A stretch of DNA of 64,000 nucleotides. Source: Myxococcales bacterium (lineage in GTDB: Bacteria > Myxococcota_A > Polyangia > Haliangiales > Haliangiaceae). The notes beneath the pieces are model-generated. The model saw nothing but the letters and a program-made list of their open reading frames with translations, ran no database searches and had not been told where the DNA came from. The stretch lies in assembly GCA_016717005.1 (NCBI GenBank), contig JADJUF010000007.1, forward strand, positions 502,001 through 566,000. Direction: 5' to 3'. Numbering within the stretch: position 1 is the stretch's first letter; every line of letters starts with the position of its first letter. Position numbers and translations under genes: made by a program. This document shows, piece by piece, positions 28,632 to 36,653 of the stretch.

Positions 28632-29348
28632 TCAGCGCAGGCGCGGCCGATCGGGCAGCGCGGAGCGGAGCACTTCGACCGGGTCGGCCGACAGGCCCGA
28701 GTCGTCGGGCCGGTAGCGCACCGTCGGGAGAATCGCGCCCAGCTCGACGATCGCGAACTGCGCGAGCTCGGCGCACGCCGCGGATCGCGGCAGGTCGAGG
28801 GCGCGCACGGTGCCGAGCCCGCCGTCGTCTCGGTCTGCGAGCGCGCTGATCCAGAGCTCAACGCCGGTGCCGGTCGGGCCCAGGCGCGGGTCGCGCAGCC
28901 GGAACGAGCCCCCGACGAGCGGGCCATCCGGATCGGCCGCCCCACCGAGCGCGCCGTCGGCCCCGAGCATCCGGACCTCGAGCTGGTAGCCGTGGGCCGT
29001 CAGGCGCGTGACCAGCTGCGCGATGCTCGGCGCCGCCGCGTCGCGGTAGGTCGACGTCCGCGGGACCACGCGGGCCATCGACAGCACCCATCCCGTCGAG
29101 CGCGTCGAGCGCCCGCGGCCGAGCCGCCGGCCGAGCCCGTAGCCGACCGCGGCGGCGAGCCCAACGACCCCACCGACGAACGCGTACGGCCCGCGCTTCA
29201 CGACACCGGCGGCCGCGTCGCGGCGCGCGTCGCCTCGGACCAGCATCCAGCTCCCCAGTGCTGCCACCAGCGCGAACGCCACACCGAGCACGACGCCGAG
29301 CACCACCGGACGCAGTGAGGGGCGGAGCGAGGGCACCGGGGATGACAT
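28632..29348 (-). CDS. Membrane protein of unknown function
   Basis: The protein has 238 residues from the ATG at 29348. Two membrane helices lie in the first 85 residues (VVLGVVLGVAFALVAALGSWM and AFVGGVVGLAAAVGYGLG). A cytoplasmic or periplasmic domain of about 150 residues follows; it contains GYQLEVRMLGADGALGG and VELWISALADRDDGG, a mostly beta pattern. It is not recognised. It lies between deoD and the displaced deoD fragment, so it may have been carried in when that rearrangement happened. Confidence 0.7.
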   Translation of the reverse strand: MSSPVPSLRPSLRPVVLGVVLGVAFALVAALGSWMLVRGDARRDAAAGVVKRGPYAFVGGVVGLAAAVGYGLGRRLGRGRSTRSTGWVLSMARVVPRTSTYRDAAAPSIAQLVTRLTAHGYQLEVRMLGADGALGGAADPDGPLVGGSFRLRDPRLGPTGTGVELWISALADRDDGGLGTVRALDLPRSAACAELAQFAIVELGAILPTVRYRPDDSGLSADPVEVLRSALPDRPRLR

Positions 29349-29453
29349 GCCCCGAGTATCGACCTCGGGCCGTGGCGGTTGCGCGCGGGAAGAGCTCGCT
29401 GGCTGCCGATCCCCATCGTCGGCGCCGCCCGAGCGCGGCCCCTGCGCACCGGA

Positions 29454-29475
29454 CTTCACCCGATCGTCGCGCGGG
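29454..29475 (+). repeat. Isolated copy of the array 3 repeat unit
   Basis: TTCACCCGATCGTCGCGCGG is one mismatch from the array 3 core found 3.2 kb downstream. It abuts the left breakpoint of the duplicated deoD segment. Confidence 0.7.
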
Positions 29476-29816
29476 ACTACGCGCCGACCGCGAGCTTCGA
29501 GCTGCTGCGCCGCGCCGCCGACCTCGGCGCCGCCCTGCCGCGCCCGCCCCGGGTCGGGCCGGTCCTCACCAGCGACACGTTCTACGCCGCGCGCGACGAC
29601 TGGTGGAAGGCCTGGGCCGAGCACGGCGTGCTCGCCGCCGAGATGGAGACCGCCGCGCTCTACACGCTCGCCGCGAAGGCCGGCGCCCGCGCGCTGTCGA
29701 TCCTCACCGTCAGCGATCACGTCCTCACCGGCGCCCACACCACGCCCGCCGAGCGCCAGCGCGGCTTCGCGCGCATGGTCGAGCTGGCCCTCGAGCTCGC
29801 GGCCCAGGTCGCGTAG
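29474..29816 (+). pseudogene. Truncated second copy of deoD
   Basis: From the codon for Asp in DYAPTASFELL to the stop, this is a near-identical copy of the last 114 codons of deoD (28230-28572). The few differences are mostly silent, plus one Thr to Ala change. Identity continues about 12 bp past the stop. The N-terminal half, including the phosphate-binding loop, is missing. The open frame extends upstream only through unrelated repeat sequence. It cannot encode an active phosphorylase. Confidence 0.85.
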
Positions 29817-29828
29817 CGCCGCCGGCGG

Positions 29829-30497
29829 TCAGCCGCGGTAGCCGGTCCCGGCCACGCGCCGCGCGAACTCGTCGCAGTGGTACGTCTCCTGGACCGACCG
29901 CTCGGCCCGCGCGAGCACCGGCCAGAACGCCTTCTTGGAGCGCACCGCCAGGTACTCGGCCTTGACGTTGCGGAAGCACGCCATGTCGCCGAACAGGCCG
30001 TGGCCGCTCGGGCTGTAGTCGGCGTAGAGACAGTTGATGCACGCGCGCACGTAGGCGCCGACGGGCAGCTGGCGCTGGATCTCGAGCAGCTCGTCCTCGA
30101 ACCAGCCGCTCCGGCCGGAGCCCGCGACCCGCCCGCGCGCCCACGCCAGCGTCAGGCGCACGCGGACGTCGTCGATCCCGCCGTTGTGGGCCGGCGCCCC
30201 GAGCCCCAGCTCGAGCGTCAGCGTCGCCGCCGACGCCCCGTCCGCGTCGACCACGGTCTGCGGGATGTCGCACGCGATCTCGCACTGACACAGGCACCCG
30301 TCGTGCACGGCGAACGACGCCAGCCGATCCGCCGGTGTCTCCGGCGCGGGCGACAGCGTGTCGAAGTCCCGACCGCTCCACGCGACCCCGCGCACCACCA
30401 TCCGCAGCGTCGCGCCGTCGTTGGTGATCGCCGTGTCCTCGCCACCGTGGGCGTCCCGATACCGCGCGGGGTACCCGGCCAACCTGTCGTCGCTCAC
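29829..30497 (-). CDS. DUF6304 family protein
   Basis: The protein has 222 residues from a GTG at 30497. It matches what I remember of DUF6304: PARYRDAHGGEDTAI near the start, CLCQCEIACDIP in the middle, then SGWFEDELLEIQRQLP, ACINCLYADYSPSGHG, MACFRNVKAEYLAV and a C-terminal GTGYRG. The cysteines in CINCLY and the CxC pair suggest metal or structural roles, but no activity is known. The start is supported by a TACTGT box 6 nt upstream. Confidence 0.75.
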   Translation of the reverse strand: MSDDRLAGYPARYRDAHGGEDTAITNDGATLRMVVRGVAWSGRDFDTLSPAPETPADRLASFAVHDGCLCQCEIACDIPQTVVDADGASAATLTLELGLGAPAHNGGIDDVRVRLTLAWARGRVAGSGRSGWFEDELLEIQRQLPVGAYVRACINCLYADYSPSGHGLFGDMACFRNVKAEYLAVRSKKAFWPVLARAERSVQETYHCDEFARRVAGTGYRG

Positions 30498-30503
30498 GTG
30501 CGC

Positions 30504-30509
30504 ACAGTA
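30504..30509 (-). promoter_or_regulatory. -10-like box, DUF6304 gene
   Basis: TACTGT on the minus strand ends 6 nt before the GTG at 30497. There is no Shine-Dalgarno sequence. Confidence 0.5.
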
Positions 30510-30609
30510 GCGCGTTCCCGCGGCGCTCGTCGCGGCCACCACGCCGGGGCGGCCCTCGCCAATCGCACGATTCCACGCAACCGGCGGCGGCGGTGGCCGA
30601 TAGGGGGGC

Positions 30610-31875
30610 ATGTTCGAAGCCAGACGAGTTCGAGGTAGGGCGCCGGCGGCGGTCGTGGCGGCGATGCTCGCGGCGGGCGCGAGCACCGGCTGCTACCACA
30701 GCGCCCATGTGCGGCACGTGCAGGAAGGCAACAGCGGATGTCCGTCGTCTCGCGGTTCGCTCGCGGCGCTCGATACCATCGGGTTCCTGGGCTCCGTCGC
30801 CCTCGCGGCGGCCCCGGCCTACACCGATGACCAGTTCGCCGGCGCCCTCGCCGCCGGGACCGGAGGCGTGATGGCGCTCCTGTACGGCCTCTCGCTGCTG
30901 GCCGCCGCGAAGGCCGACTGCCACCAGACGCCCGAGCAGATCGCCTACGCGGCGGACGCCCAGGCCTGTGCACGCGGCGACGCGGCGTCGTGCTACGCGG
31001 CCGCCCTGGTCGCCGATCGGCGCGGGCTCTCGGGTCCCGCGGCCGCGTTCGCCGCCGACACGCTGTTCGCCAGGGCCTGCGAGCTCGGCGAGCCGCGGGC
31101 ATGTCGACTCCAGGGCGAGCGGCGACGGCTGATGCAGCCGGACCAGGCGGCCCGCTACTTCGCGCGGGCCTGTGAGCTCGGCGACACCGAGAGCTGCGGC
31201 CCCGAGCACCGGCGCGACCATGAGGCGGAGGCCCAGTCGGGGTCGTGCTTCTTCGCCGCGGACGACGTCGTCGTCACCAACAACCACGTCGTCGCCAGCG
31301 GAGGAACGATCACCGTGCTCGATTCGCAGGGCCGCATGCACGCCGCGACGGTCGCGCGCGCGGCGTCGGATGTGGATCTCGCTGCGCTGACGGTCCCGAC
31401 CGCCACCGGGATCGTGCCGCTGCCGATCGGTCGCGACGCCTCCCTGGGACTCCACGTGTTCACGATCGGCTTCCCGATGCCGTCCATGCTCGGCGTCGAT
31501 CCCAAGTTCTCCGAGGGATCGATCAGCGGCCTCAGCGGCCTTGGCCTGGACTGGCTCTATCAGGTCTCCGTCCCCGTTCAGCCGGGCAATTCGGGCGGGC
31601 CGCTGGTCGACGACGACGGCGCGGTGGTCGGTGTCGTCGTGGCGAAGCTCCGCGCCGACAAGGTCACCGCGGCTACCGGTGTGGCCCCCGAGAACGTCAA
31701 CTTCGCCGTGAAGGGCGCCGCGCTCAGGCGATTCCTCGCAGACAGCGGCGTCTCAGCCACGGGCGTCGCTGGGCCGCGCGCGGACGCGATCGCGCGCGTG
31801 TCCGCCGCGGTGTGCCAGATCCTCGTCGAGGCCGCGCCACGCGGTCCAGGCGGCGCTGGTCCGGGGCCGCGATAG
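30610..31875 (+). CDS. Lipoprotein with Sel1-like repeats and trypsin-like protease domain
   Basis: The protein has 421 residues; the ATG at 30610 follows AGGGGGGC. A signal peptide ends with a lipobox-like STGC (Cys28). Residues 105-200 contain Cys-paired Sel1/TPR-like repeats (ACARGDAASCY, ACELGEPRACR, ACELGDTESC). The rest is an S1C (HtrA-like) protease domain with all three catalytic residues: His226 in TNNHVV, Asp256 in SDVDLAAL and Ser328 in PGNSGGPL. No PDZ domain follows. It is probably an envelope quality-control or processing protease attached to a membrane. The fusion of Sel1-like repeats to a trypsin-like domain in one lipoprotein is unusual. Confidence 0.85.
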   Translation: MFEARRVRGRAPAAVVAAMLAAGASTGCYHSAHVRHVQEGNSGCPSSRGSLAALDTIGFLGSVALAAAPAYTDDQFAGALAAGTGGVMALLYGLSLLAAAKADCHQTPEQIAYAADAQACARGDAASCYAAALVADRRGLSGPAAAFAADTLFARACELGEPRACRLQGERRRLMQPDQAARYFARACELGDTESCGPEHRRDHEAEAQSGSCFFAADDVVVTNNHVVASGGTITVLDSQGRMHAATVARAASDVDLAALTVPTATGIVPLPIGRDASLGLHVFTIGFPMPSMLGVDPKFSEGSISGLSGLGLDWLYQVSVPVQPGNSGGPLVDDDGAVVGVVVAKLRADKVTAATGVAPENVNFAVKGAALRRFLADSGVSATGVAGPRADAIARVSAAVCQILVEAAPRGPGGAGPGPR

Positions 31876-31978
31876 CGACGACTTGGCGCGCCCCCGAGGT
31901 CGATGCCTGCGGCCGAACCCGGCGCCGGTCACCGTCGCAGGTCGCGCGGCGGCTCGCGCCGCCCGCGCGCAGGTCGCG

Positions 31979-32536
31979 CTACGCGTCGCGCAGCAGCTCG
32001 GCGAGGGACAGCGGCGGCCGCGGCAGCGCGACCGGGGCGACGGCGGCCTCGGCGGCGTGGGTCGTGATCGACGTCCAGGCGCCCACCGCGCGATCGCGGT
32101 GCACGACCACCACGCGGCGGACCAGATCGATCACCCAGTACTCGTCGACCGCGCTCTCGGCGTAGAGCGCGGCCTTGGCGCCGAGATCGTCGTCGATCGA
32201 GGTGTCGGCCACCTCGATCACCAGCGCCGCCGCGGCCGGGTGCGCGTCGCGGTACGGCTGCCGCGCGACGATCGCCAGGTCGGGCTCCGGCTCGGACTCG
32301 TCGGCGCACGCCAGCGGCTGCTGGCTGCTCACCATCAGGTCGGGCGGCGCGGCGCGCACGAGGCGCTCGCTCAGGACCCGCACCACCGCGCTGTGCGCGC
32401 TCCCGATCGGACTCATCGTCACCAGCTCCCCCCGGACCAGCTCCACGTGCTCGCCGTGGAACATCCCCGCCGTCACCATCCGGTCGTACTCGTCACGGCG
32501 GAGCTTCCGCCGCGCCCGACCATCGAGTGCCACCAT
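31979..32536 (-). CDS. Uma2 family (DUF820) PD-(D/E)XK-like protein, copy 2
   Basis: The protein has 185 residues, the same length as copy 1 and very similar over its whole extent, including GEHVELVRGELVTMSPIG, EPEPDLAIV and LVIEVADTSIDDDLGAKAALYAES. The putative metal ligands are intact, so both copies could be active. Differences cluster in the middle and at the C-terminus. The upstream region CAGGCTAGCAGCGCGG is also shared. The pair brackets a 4.3-kb segment that holds the deoD duplication. Confidence 0.88.
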   Translation of the reverse strand: MVALDGRARRKLRRDEYDRMVTAGMFHGEHVELVRGELVTMSPIGSAHSAVVRVLSERLVRAAPPDLMVSSQQPLACADESEPEPDLAIVARQPYRDAHPAAAALVIEVADTSIDDDLGAKAALYAESAVDEYWVIDLVRRVVVVHRDRAVGAWTSITTHAAEAAVAPVALPRPPLSLAELLRDA

Positions 32537-32542
32537 GGATCC

Positions 32543-32548
32543 AGGCTA
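32543..32548 (-). promoter_or_regulatory. -10-like box, Uma2 copy 2
   Basis: TAGCCT on the minus strand ends 6 nt before the ATG at 32536, identical in sequence and spacing to copy 1. Confidence 0.5.
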
Positions 32549-32637
32549 GCAGCGCGGTCGGTGATGGCCAAGCCGCGCCCAGGCGCGCGACCTGGGCGGC
32601 AAGGCCGTCGCCCGGACGCCCCGCCAGCACGACCGGT

Positions 32638-33004
32638 GCTTCAGGACCTCACCCGATCGTTGCGCGGCCGCGGAGCACGGACCTCACCCGATCGTCGCGC
32701 GGCACGGACCTCACCCGATCGTCGCGCGGCCGCCCAGGGCGCGGCCCCTGGGCCCGCGGTCACGGACCGCGGTCACGGACTCCCTCACCCGATCGTCGCG
32801 CCGCACCTCACCCGATCGTCGCGTCGCGCCGCGCCTCACCCGATCGTCGCGCCGCACCGCACCCGATCGTCGCGCCGCCCGCCCGTGCCGTCGCGCTACA
32901 CCTCGCCCGACCGTCGCGCCGCACATCGTCGCGCCGCACCTCACCCGATCGTCGCGCCGCCCGCCCGTGCCGTCGCGCCGCACCTCACCCGATCGTCACG
33001 CCGT
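32638..33004. repeat. Repeat array 3 (about 11 units)
   Basis: About eleven units with the plus-strand core CACCTCACCCGATCGTCGCG, separated by 2-45 bp. Units differ by single substitutions (GATCGTT, GACCGTC), and one unit is truncated to ATCGTCGCG. The reverse complement, GACGATCGGGTGAGGTGCG, matches the extended units of array 1. The array lies between the divergent Uma2 copy 2 and the extensin-like gene. It is open in several frames, but I see no gene in it. Confidence 0.9.
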
Positions 33005-33084
33005 CCCGCCGCGCAACCCTCGGTGATCACATGACCTTCGGGCCGTGCCGCGCGCCCATCCTCGTCGTCGGCCCAGGTGGCTGT

Positions 33085-33090
33085 TACCCT
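33085..33090 (+). promoter_or_regulatory. -10-like box, extensin-like gene
   Basis: TACCCT ends 7 nt before the GTG at 33098 and lies downstream of the alternative GTG at 33077. This favours the shorter protein. Confidence 0.5.
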
Positions 33091-33097
33091 GCCCGCC

Positions 33098-33835
33098 GTG
33101 TCGCGCCCGCTCCTCGCCATGCTCGCGGTCGCGCTGCTCTGCGGCAGCGCCGACGCGCGGCCGCACCGCAAGGCCAAGCGTCACCGGCGGCGGACCCCGG
33201 CGGCGCAGCTGTATCCGCCGCCGAGCGATCCGGCGGCGACCGCGGCGGTGCGCTACGGCGCGCTCGGCCCCGAGGCGTGCCTGGCCGAGCTGGCGACCCG
33301 CCAGATCCCGTACGTGGCCGAGACCGCCGACGGCGTGGCGGCGCCGGTGCGGCTGCAGGGCCCGCTGCACGGCGTGACGTTCCGCGGCGGCGAGCCCGAG
33401 GACGAGCGCGCGACCAGCCCGTCCGAGATCGCCGACTGCCGGCTGGTGCTCGCGCTCGATGATCTCGCCGAGCTCCTGGCCGCGCACGACGTGGTCGAGG
33501 TGATCCACTACTCGATGTACCGCCGGCCGCGCGCCGGCAAGTCGTCGGAGCACAACGCCGGCATGGCCATCGACGTCGGCCGCCTGCGCCTGGCCGACGG
33601 CACCACGCTGTCGGTGCTCGACGACTACCACGGCCGGATCGGCGCCGCGAGCTGCGGCAAGCGCGCCCGGCCGCGCCGCCCGACCGCCAAGACCAAGGCG
33701 CTGCGCGCGATCGTGTGCGAGGTCGCCGAGCGCTACCTGTTCAACGTCGTCCTCACGCCCAACTTCAACCGGCCCCACCGCAACCACGTCCACCTCGATC
33801 TGACCGCCGGCGTGCGCTGGTTCATCGTGCGCTGA
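33098..33835 (+). CDS. Secreted extensin-like C-terminal domain protein (putative peptidase)
   Basis: The protein has 245 residues with a signal peptide (LLAMLAVALLCGSADA). The C-terminal half is the extensin-like C domain, a relative of zinc-dependent D-Ala-D-Ala carboxypeptidases. It contains SSEHNAGMAIDVGRL (His and Asp ligands) and NRPHRNHVHLDL (His-x-His). A basic stretch (RPHRKAKRHRRR) follows the signal peptide. It probably acts on peptidoglycan in the periplasm. A GTG at 33077 is possible, but the -10-like box lies between the two starts. Confidence 0.82.
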   Translation: MSRPLLAMLAVALLCGSADARPHRKAKRHRRRTPAAQLYPPPSDPAATAAVRYGALGPEACLAELATRQIPYVAETADGVAAPVRLQGPLHGVTFRGGEPEDERATSPSEIADCRLVLALDDLAELLAAHDVVEVIHYSMYRRPRAGKSSEHNAGMAIDVGRLRLADGTTLSVLDDYHGRIGAASCGKRARPRRPTAKTKALRAIVCEVAERYLFNVVLTPNFNRPHRNHVHLDLTAGVRWFIVR

Positions 33836-33963
33836 GCGCCCGCCCCCCACCACCCACCCGCGCCACCCCACCCGTCGACGACGGCGCGCCGCGCCGCCGG
33901 TCGTGCGCGGTGGGCCGCGGGCGCGCCCGAGCATCGCGCACCGCGATCGATGCGGCGCCCGGC

Positions 33964-33969
33964 TACACT
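33964..33969 (+). promoter_or_regulatory. -10-like box, DUF4259 gene
   Basis: TACACT ends 7 nt before the ATG at 33977. No Shine-Dalgarno sequence is present. Confidence 0.5.
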
Positions 33970-33976
33970 GTCGGGC

Positions 33977-34586
33977 ATGGGCACCTGGGGCAGCGGCAAC
34001 TTCGACGACGACACCGCGGCGGACCACCTCTCGACCTTCGCCGCGCGGCTGGTCGCGGAGGTGGAGGCGGCGCTCGCCGAGGGCCCCGGCAACATCGAGC
34101 CCGACGAGTACTGGGGGGTCGCGGTGCCGTGCAACCTCGAGCTGCTCGGCCTGCTCGCGCAGCAGAAGTGGGTGGGCGTGACGCTGCCGCCGGCGGCGAC
34201 GATCGCGGCGTGGAAGGCGACCTACCTCGCGGTCTGGGACGCGACGATCGACGGGCTCGCGCCCAGGCCTGACTTCAAGGCCCAGCGTCGCGCGGTCCTG
34301 GTCGCGACGTTCGACCAGCTCGCCGCGCTGGCGCAGGACGACGCGCCGCCGCCGGCCCCGTCGGCGACCAGGCCCAAGCACGCGCCCCCGACGAAGCCCG
34401 CCCCGACGAAGCCCGCCCCGACGAAGCCCGCCCCGACGAAGCCCGCCCCGACGAAGCCCGCCCCGACGAAGCCCGCCCCCCAGGAAGGCCGCCCCCACGA
34501 AGCCCGTGCCGACGCAGCCCCCCCCGACCAAGCCCGTGCCGACGAAGCCCGCCCCGACGAAGCCCGCCCCGACGACGCGCAGCTGA
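33977..34586 (+). CDS. DUF4259 protein with TKPAP repeat tail, frameshifted
   Basis: The first 130 residues are a DUF4259 domain (MGTWGSGNFDDDTAADHL, then NIEPDEYWG). The function of that family is unknown. A tail of TKPAP pentapeptide repeats follows. At a C6 run (34477-34482) the frame changes, and the repeat pattern resumes in the +1 frame (TKPVP, TKPAP, TTRS-stop). Removing one C gives a 202-residue protein that ends at 34586. Without the correction the frame runs on to 35215 antisense to the kinase gene, which is unlikely. Slippage in the C run or sequencing error are both plausible. Confidence 0.7.
34391..34580 (+). repeat. 15-bp coding tandem repeat
   Basis: Seven perfect or near-perfect copies of ACGAAGCCCGCCCCG encode TKPAP. 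After an irregular stretch, further copies with substitutions follow. Confidence 0.85.
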
Positions 34587-34671
34587 TCTACCGCCGCTAC
34601 CGCCACCCCGGAGGACAGTCGGCGCCGCTGACCGACCGCGCCGCTGACCGACCGCCCGCTGAACCGCGACG

Positions 34672-35784
34672 CTACCGCCGCGCGCGGGCGACCGAGCGGC
34701 GGGCCAGGTCGCCGAAGCCGTCCTGGCCGTCGGTGAGCACGCCGGCGACGTCGGCGGTGGCGGCCCGGACCGCGGGGCGACGGCCGCGGCCGGACACCAG
34801 CCCCAGCGCGCCGCCGAGCGCGCGCACGGTCAGCGCCAGGATCGCGAGCGCGAGCCAGCCGCCGGCGGCGGTGCCGAGCAGCGCGATCCGCAGGGCCATG
34901 CGCAGCGGCTCGGGCACGTCGACGAACACCGGCCGCGCCAGCGCGCGCGAGGTCGGCGCGGTCAGCGCCGTCGCCGCCGGGCGCGGCGCCGGCAGCGGCT
35001 CGGGCTCGGGCGCGCGCGCGAGCATGGCCAGGACGTCGCGCGGGCGCGCGGGCCGCTTGTCGGGATCGGGCTCGACCATCGCGGCCAGCGCCGCGCGCAG
35101 CGGCTTGCTCATCGCCGGCAGGTGCTTGGCGAGATCCATCGTCAGGCCCTTGCGGGGCACGTCCTCGGGCTCGGTGCCGCCGGCCAGGGCGACGATGGTC
35201 GCGCCGAGGCTGTAGAGATCGGTCGCGGGCGTGACCTGGCCGTGGAGCTGCTCGGGCGCCATGTAGCCGTAGGTGCCGACCAGCGTCGAGCCGCCGGCCG
35301 ACGCCCCGTCGGCGACGCCGCCGAAGTCGACCAGCGCGAGCGTGCCGTCGCGATCGCGCACCAGGTTCGACGGCTTGACGTCGCGGTGCACGACCGGCGG
35401 CGTGCGGGTCGCGAGGTAGTCGAGGATCTCGAGCCCGCGCACCAGGATGTCCTTCAGCTCGAGCTCGCTCAGCCGCTGCTTGCCGACCAAGGCCCGCAGA
35501 TCGGTGCCGGGCATGCGCTGCATGATCAGGTTGAACGTGCCGGGCGGCTCCTCGAACGCGGCGTGCAGCCGCGGGATGCCGGCGTGGCGCAGCTGGCCGA
35601 GCACCTTGGTCTCGCGCTCGTGCAGCTCGAAGCTCTTCCAGCCGGCGCCGAGCTTGACCCGCTTGACCACGACCTCGACCCGGCGCGCGACCTCGACCGC
35701 GAGGAACGTCTGGGCCTGGCTGCCGTGCCCGAGCGCGGCGCCCAGCCGCCAGCGGCCGCCCAGCAACGGACCGTCGACCGCCAT
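34672..35784 (-). CDS. Hanks-type Ser/Thr protein kinase
   Basis: The protein has 370 residues. The kinase domain (about 10-270) has a glycine loop GHGSQAQTF, the ATP-binding Lys in VVVKRVKLG, the catalytic loop VVHRDVKPSN, DFG in LVDFGG, and APEQ. All catalytic residues are present. The C-terminus has one membrane helix (about 300-325, LLGTAAGGWLALAILALTV) and a short tail, with no PASTA or other sensor domain. The ATG overlaps the stop of the upstream metallophosphoesterase by one base (TGATG), so the two are coupled. Targets could include the FHA protein at 44308, but no link is shown. Confidence 0.93.
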   Translation of the reverse strand: MAVDGPLLGGRWRLGAALGHGSQAQTFLAVEVARRVEVVVKRVKLGAGWKSFELHERETKVLGQLRHAGIPRLHAAFEEPPGTFNLIMQRMPGTDLRALVGKQRLSELELKDILVRGLEILDYLATRTPPVVHRDVKPSNLVRDRDGTLALVDFGGVADGASAGGSTLVGTYGYMAPEQLHGQVTPATDLYSLGATIVALAGGTEPEDVPRKGLTMDLAKHLPAMSKPLRAALAAMVEPDPDKRPARPRDVLAMLARAPEPEPLPAPRPAATALTAPTSRALARPVFVDVPEPLRMALRIALLGTAAGGWLALAILALTVRALGGALGLVSGRGRRPAVRAATADVAGVLTDGQDGFGDLARRSVARARR

Positions 35785-36551
35785 CACGCGGCTCGCAGCG
35801 TGAACACCGCGACCTCGGAGGCGGTGCCCTCGCCGACGCGCACGCGCACGCCCGAGAAGCCGACCCCGGGCGTCACGTACAGGTGGCCGTCATCGATCGG
35901 GTAGAAGCCGCGCCGGAACGTGCGACCCATGCGCGCGATGATCCGATCGGTGACGCCGCGCAGGTAGATCTGCCCGCCGTGCATGTGCCCCGAGAGCACC
36001 AGGCGCGCGCCGCGCGCGACCAGCTCGGGCGCCAGCTCGGGATCGTGGCACAAGGCGACGGTGGTGCCGTCGGCGCGCGCGCCCACCCCAGCGAAGGCGC
36101 CGTCGGCGTCGTCGTGGTGGGTGATGGGGTCGTCGATGCCGACCAGCGTCAGCGGCGCGCCGCGCACGTCGAACCGGGTGTGCTGGTTGTCGAGGACGTC
36201 GTAGCCGTGGCCGGCCAGCGCCGCGCGCACGCCGCGGGCGTCGGTGAAGTAGTCGTGGTTGCCGAGCGTGGCCGCGACCCGGGTCGCGCGCAGGCCGCCG
36301 AGCTGGTCGCGCACCAGCCCGACCTCGTGCTTGCGCCAGCACACGTAGTCGCCGGTGAGCGCGACCACGTCCGGGGCGGCGTCGTTGGCCAGCTCGATCG
36401 CCGCGCGCACGTGGCTGGCCGGCGTCAGGTTGCCGACGTGGATGTCGGACAGGTGCGCGATCACCACGCCGTCGTGGCGCGGGTCGAGCCCGGCGACCGC
36501 GACCTCGTGGCGGACCAGGCGCGGCGGCGGCAACGGCTTGGCGCGACCCAT
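35784..36551 (-). CDS. Calcineurin-like metallophosphoesterase
   Basis: The protein has 255 residues with the full metallophosphoesterase motif set: HLSDIHVG, TGDYV, GNHDY, CHDPE and SGHMHGGQ. It resembles the YaeI/YkuE-type enzymes that act on phospholipid-linked substrates near the membrane, although it has no membrane anchor or signal peptide. The ATG at 36551 has a TACAGT box 9 nt upstream. It is the first gene of a two-gene unit with the kinase. Confidence 0.88.
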   Translation of the reverse strand: MGRAKPLPPPRLVRHEVAVAGLDPRHDGVVIAHLSDIHVGNLTPASHVRAAIELANDAAPDVVALTGDYVCWRKHEVGLVRDQLGGLRATRVAATLGNHDYFTDARGVRAALAGHGYDVLDNQHTRFDVRGAPLTLVGIDDPITHHDDADGAFAGVGARADGTTVALCHDPELAPELVARGARLVLSGHMHGGQIYLRGVTDRIIARMGRTFRRGFYPIDDGHLYVTPGVGFSGVRVRVGEGTASEVAVFTLRAA

Positions 36552-36560
36552 GAGCCGCCC

Positions 36561-36566
36561 ACTGTA
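36561..36566 (-). promoter_or_regulatory. -10-like box, metallophosphoesterase/kinase unit
   Basis: TACAGT on the minus strand ends 9 nt before the ATG at 36551. Confidence 0.4.
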
Positions 36567-36653
36567 GAGCGCCCCCACCGCCGCGCAAGCCCTGGCGGTC
36601 GTGACGGCCGGGTTGCGGCTGGGGGTGGGGCCTGGCACATTGGACCTGAGACG

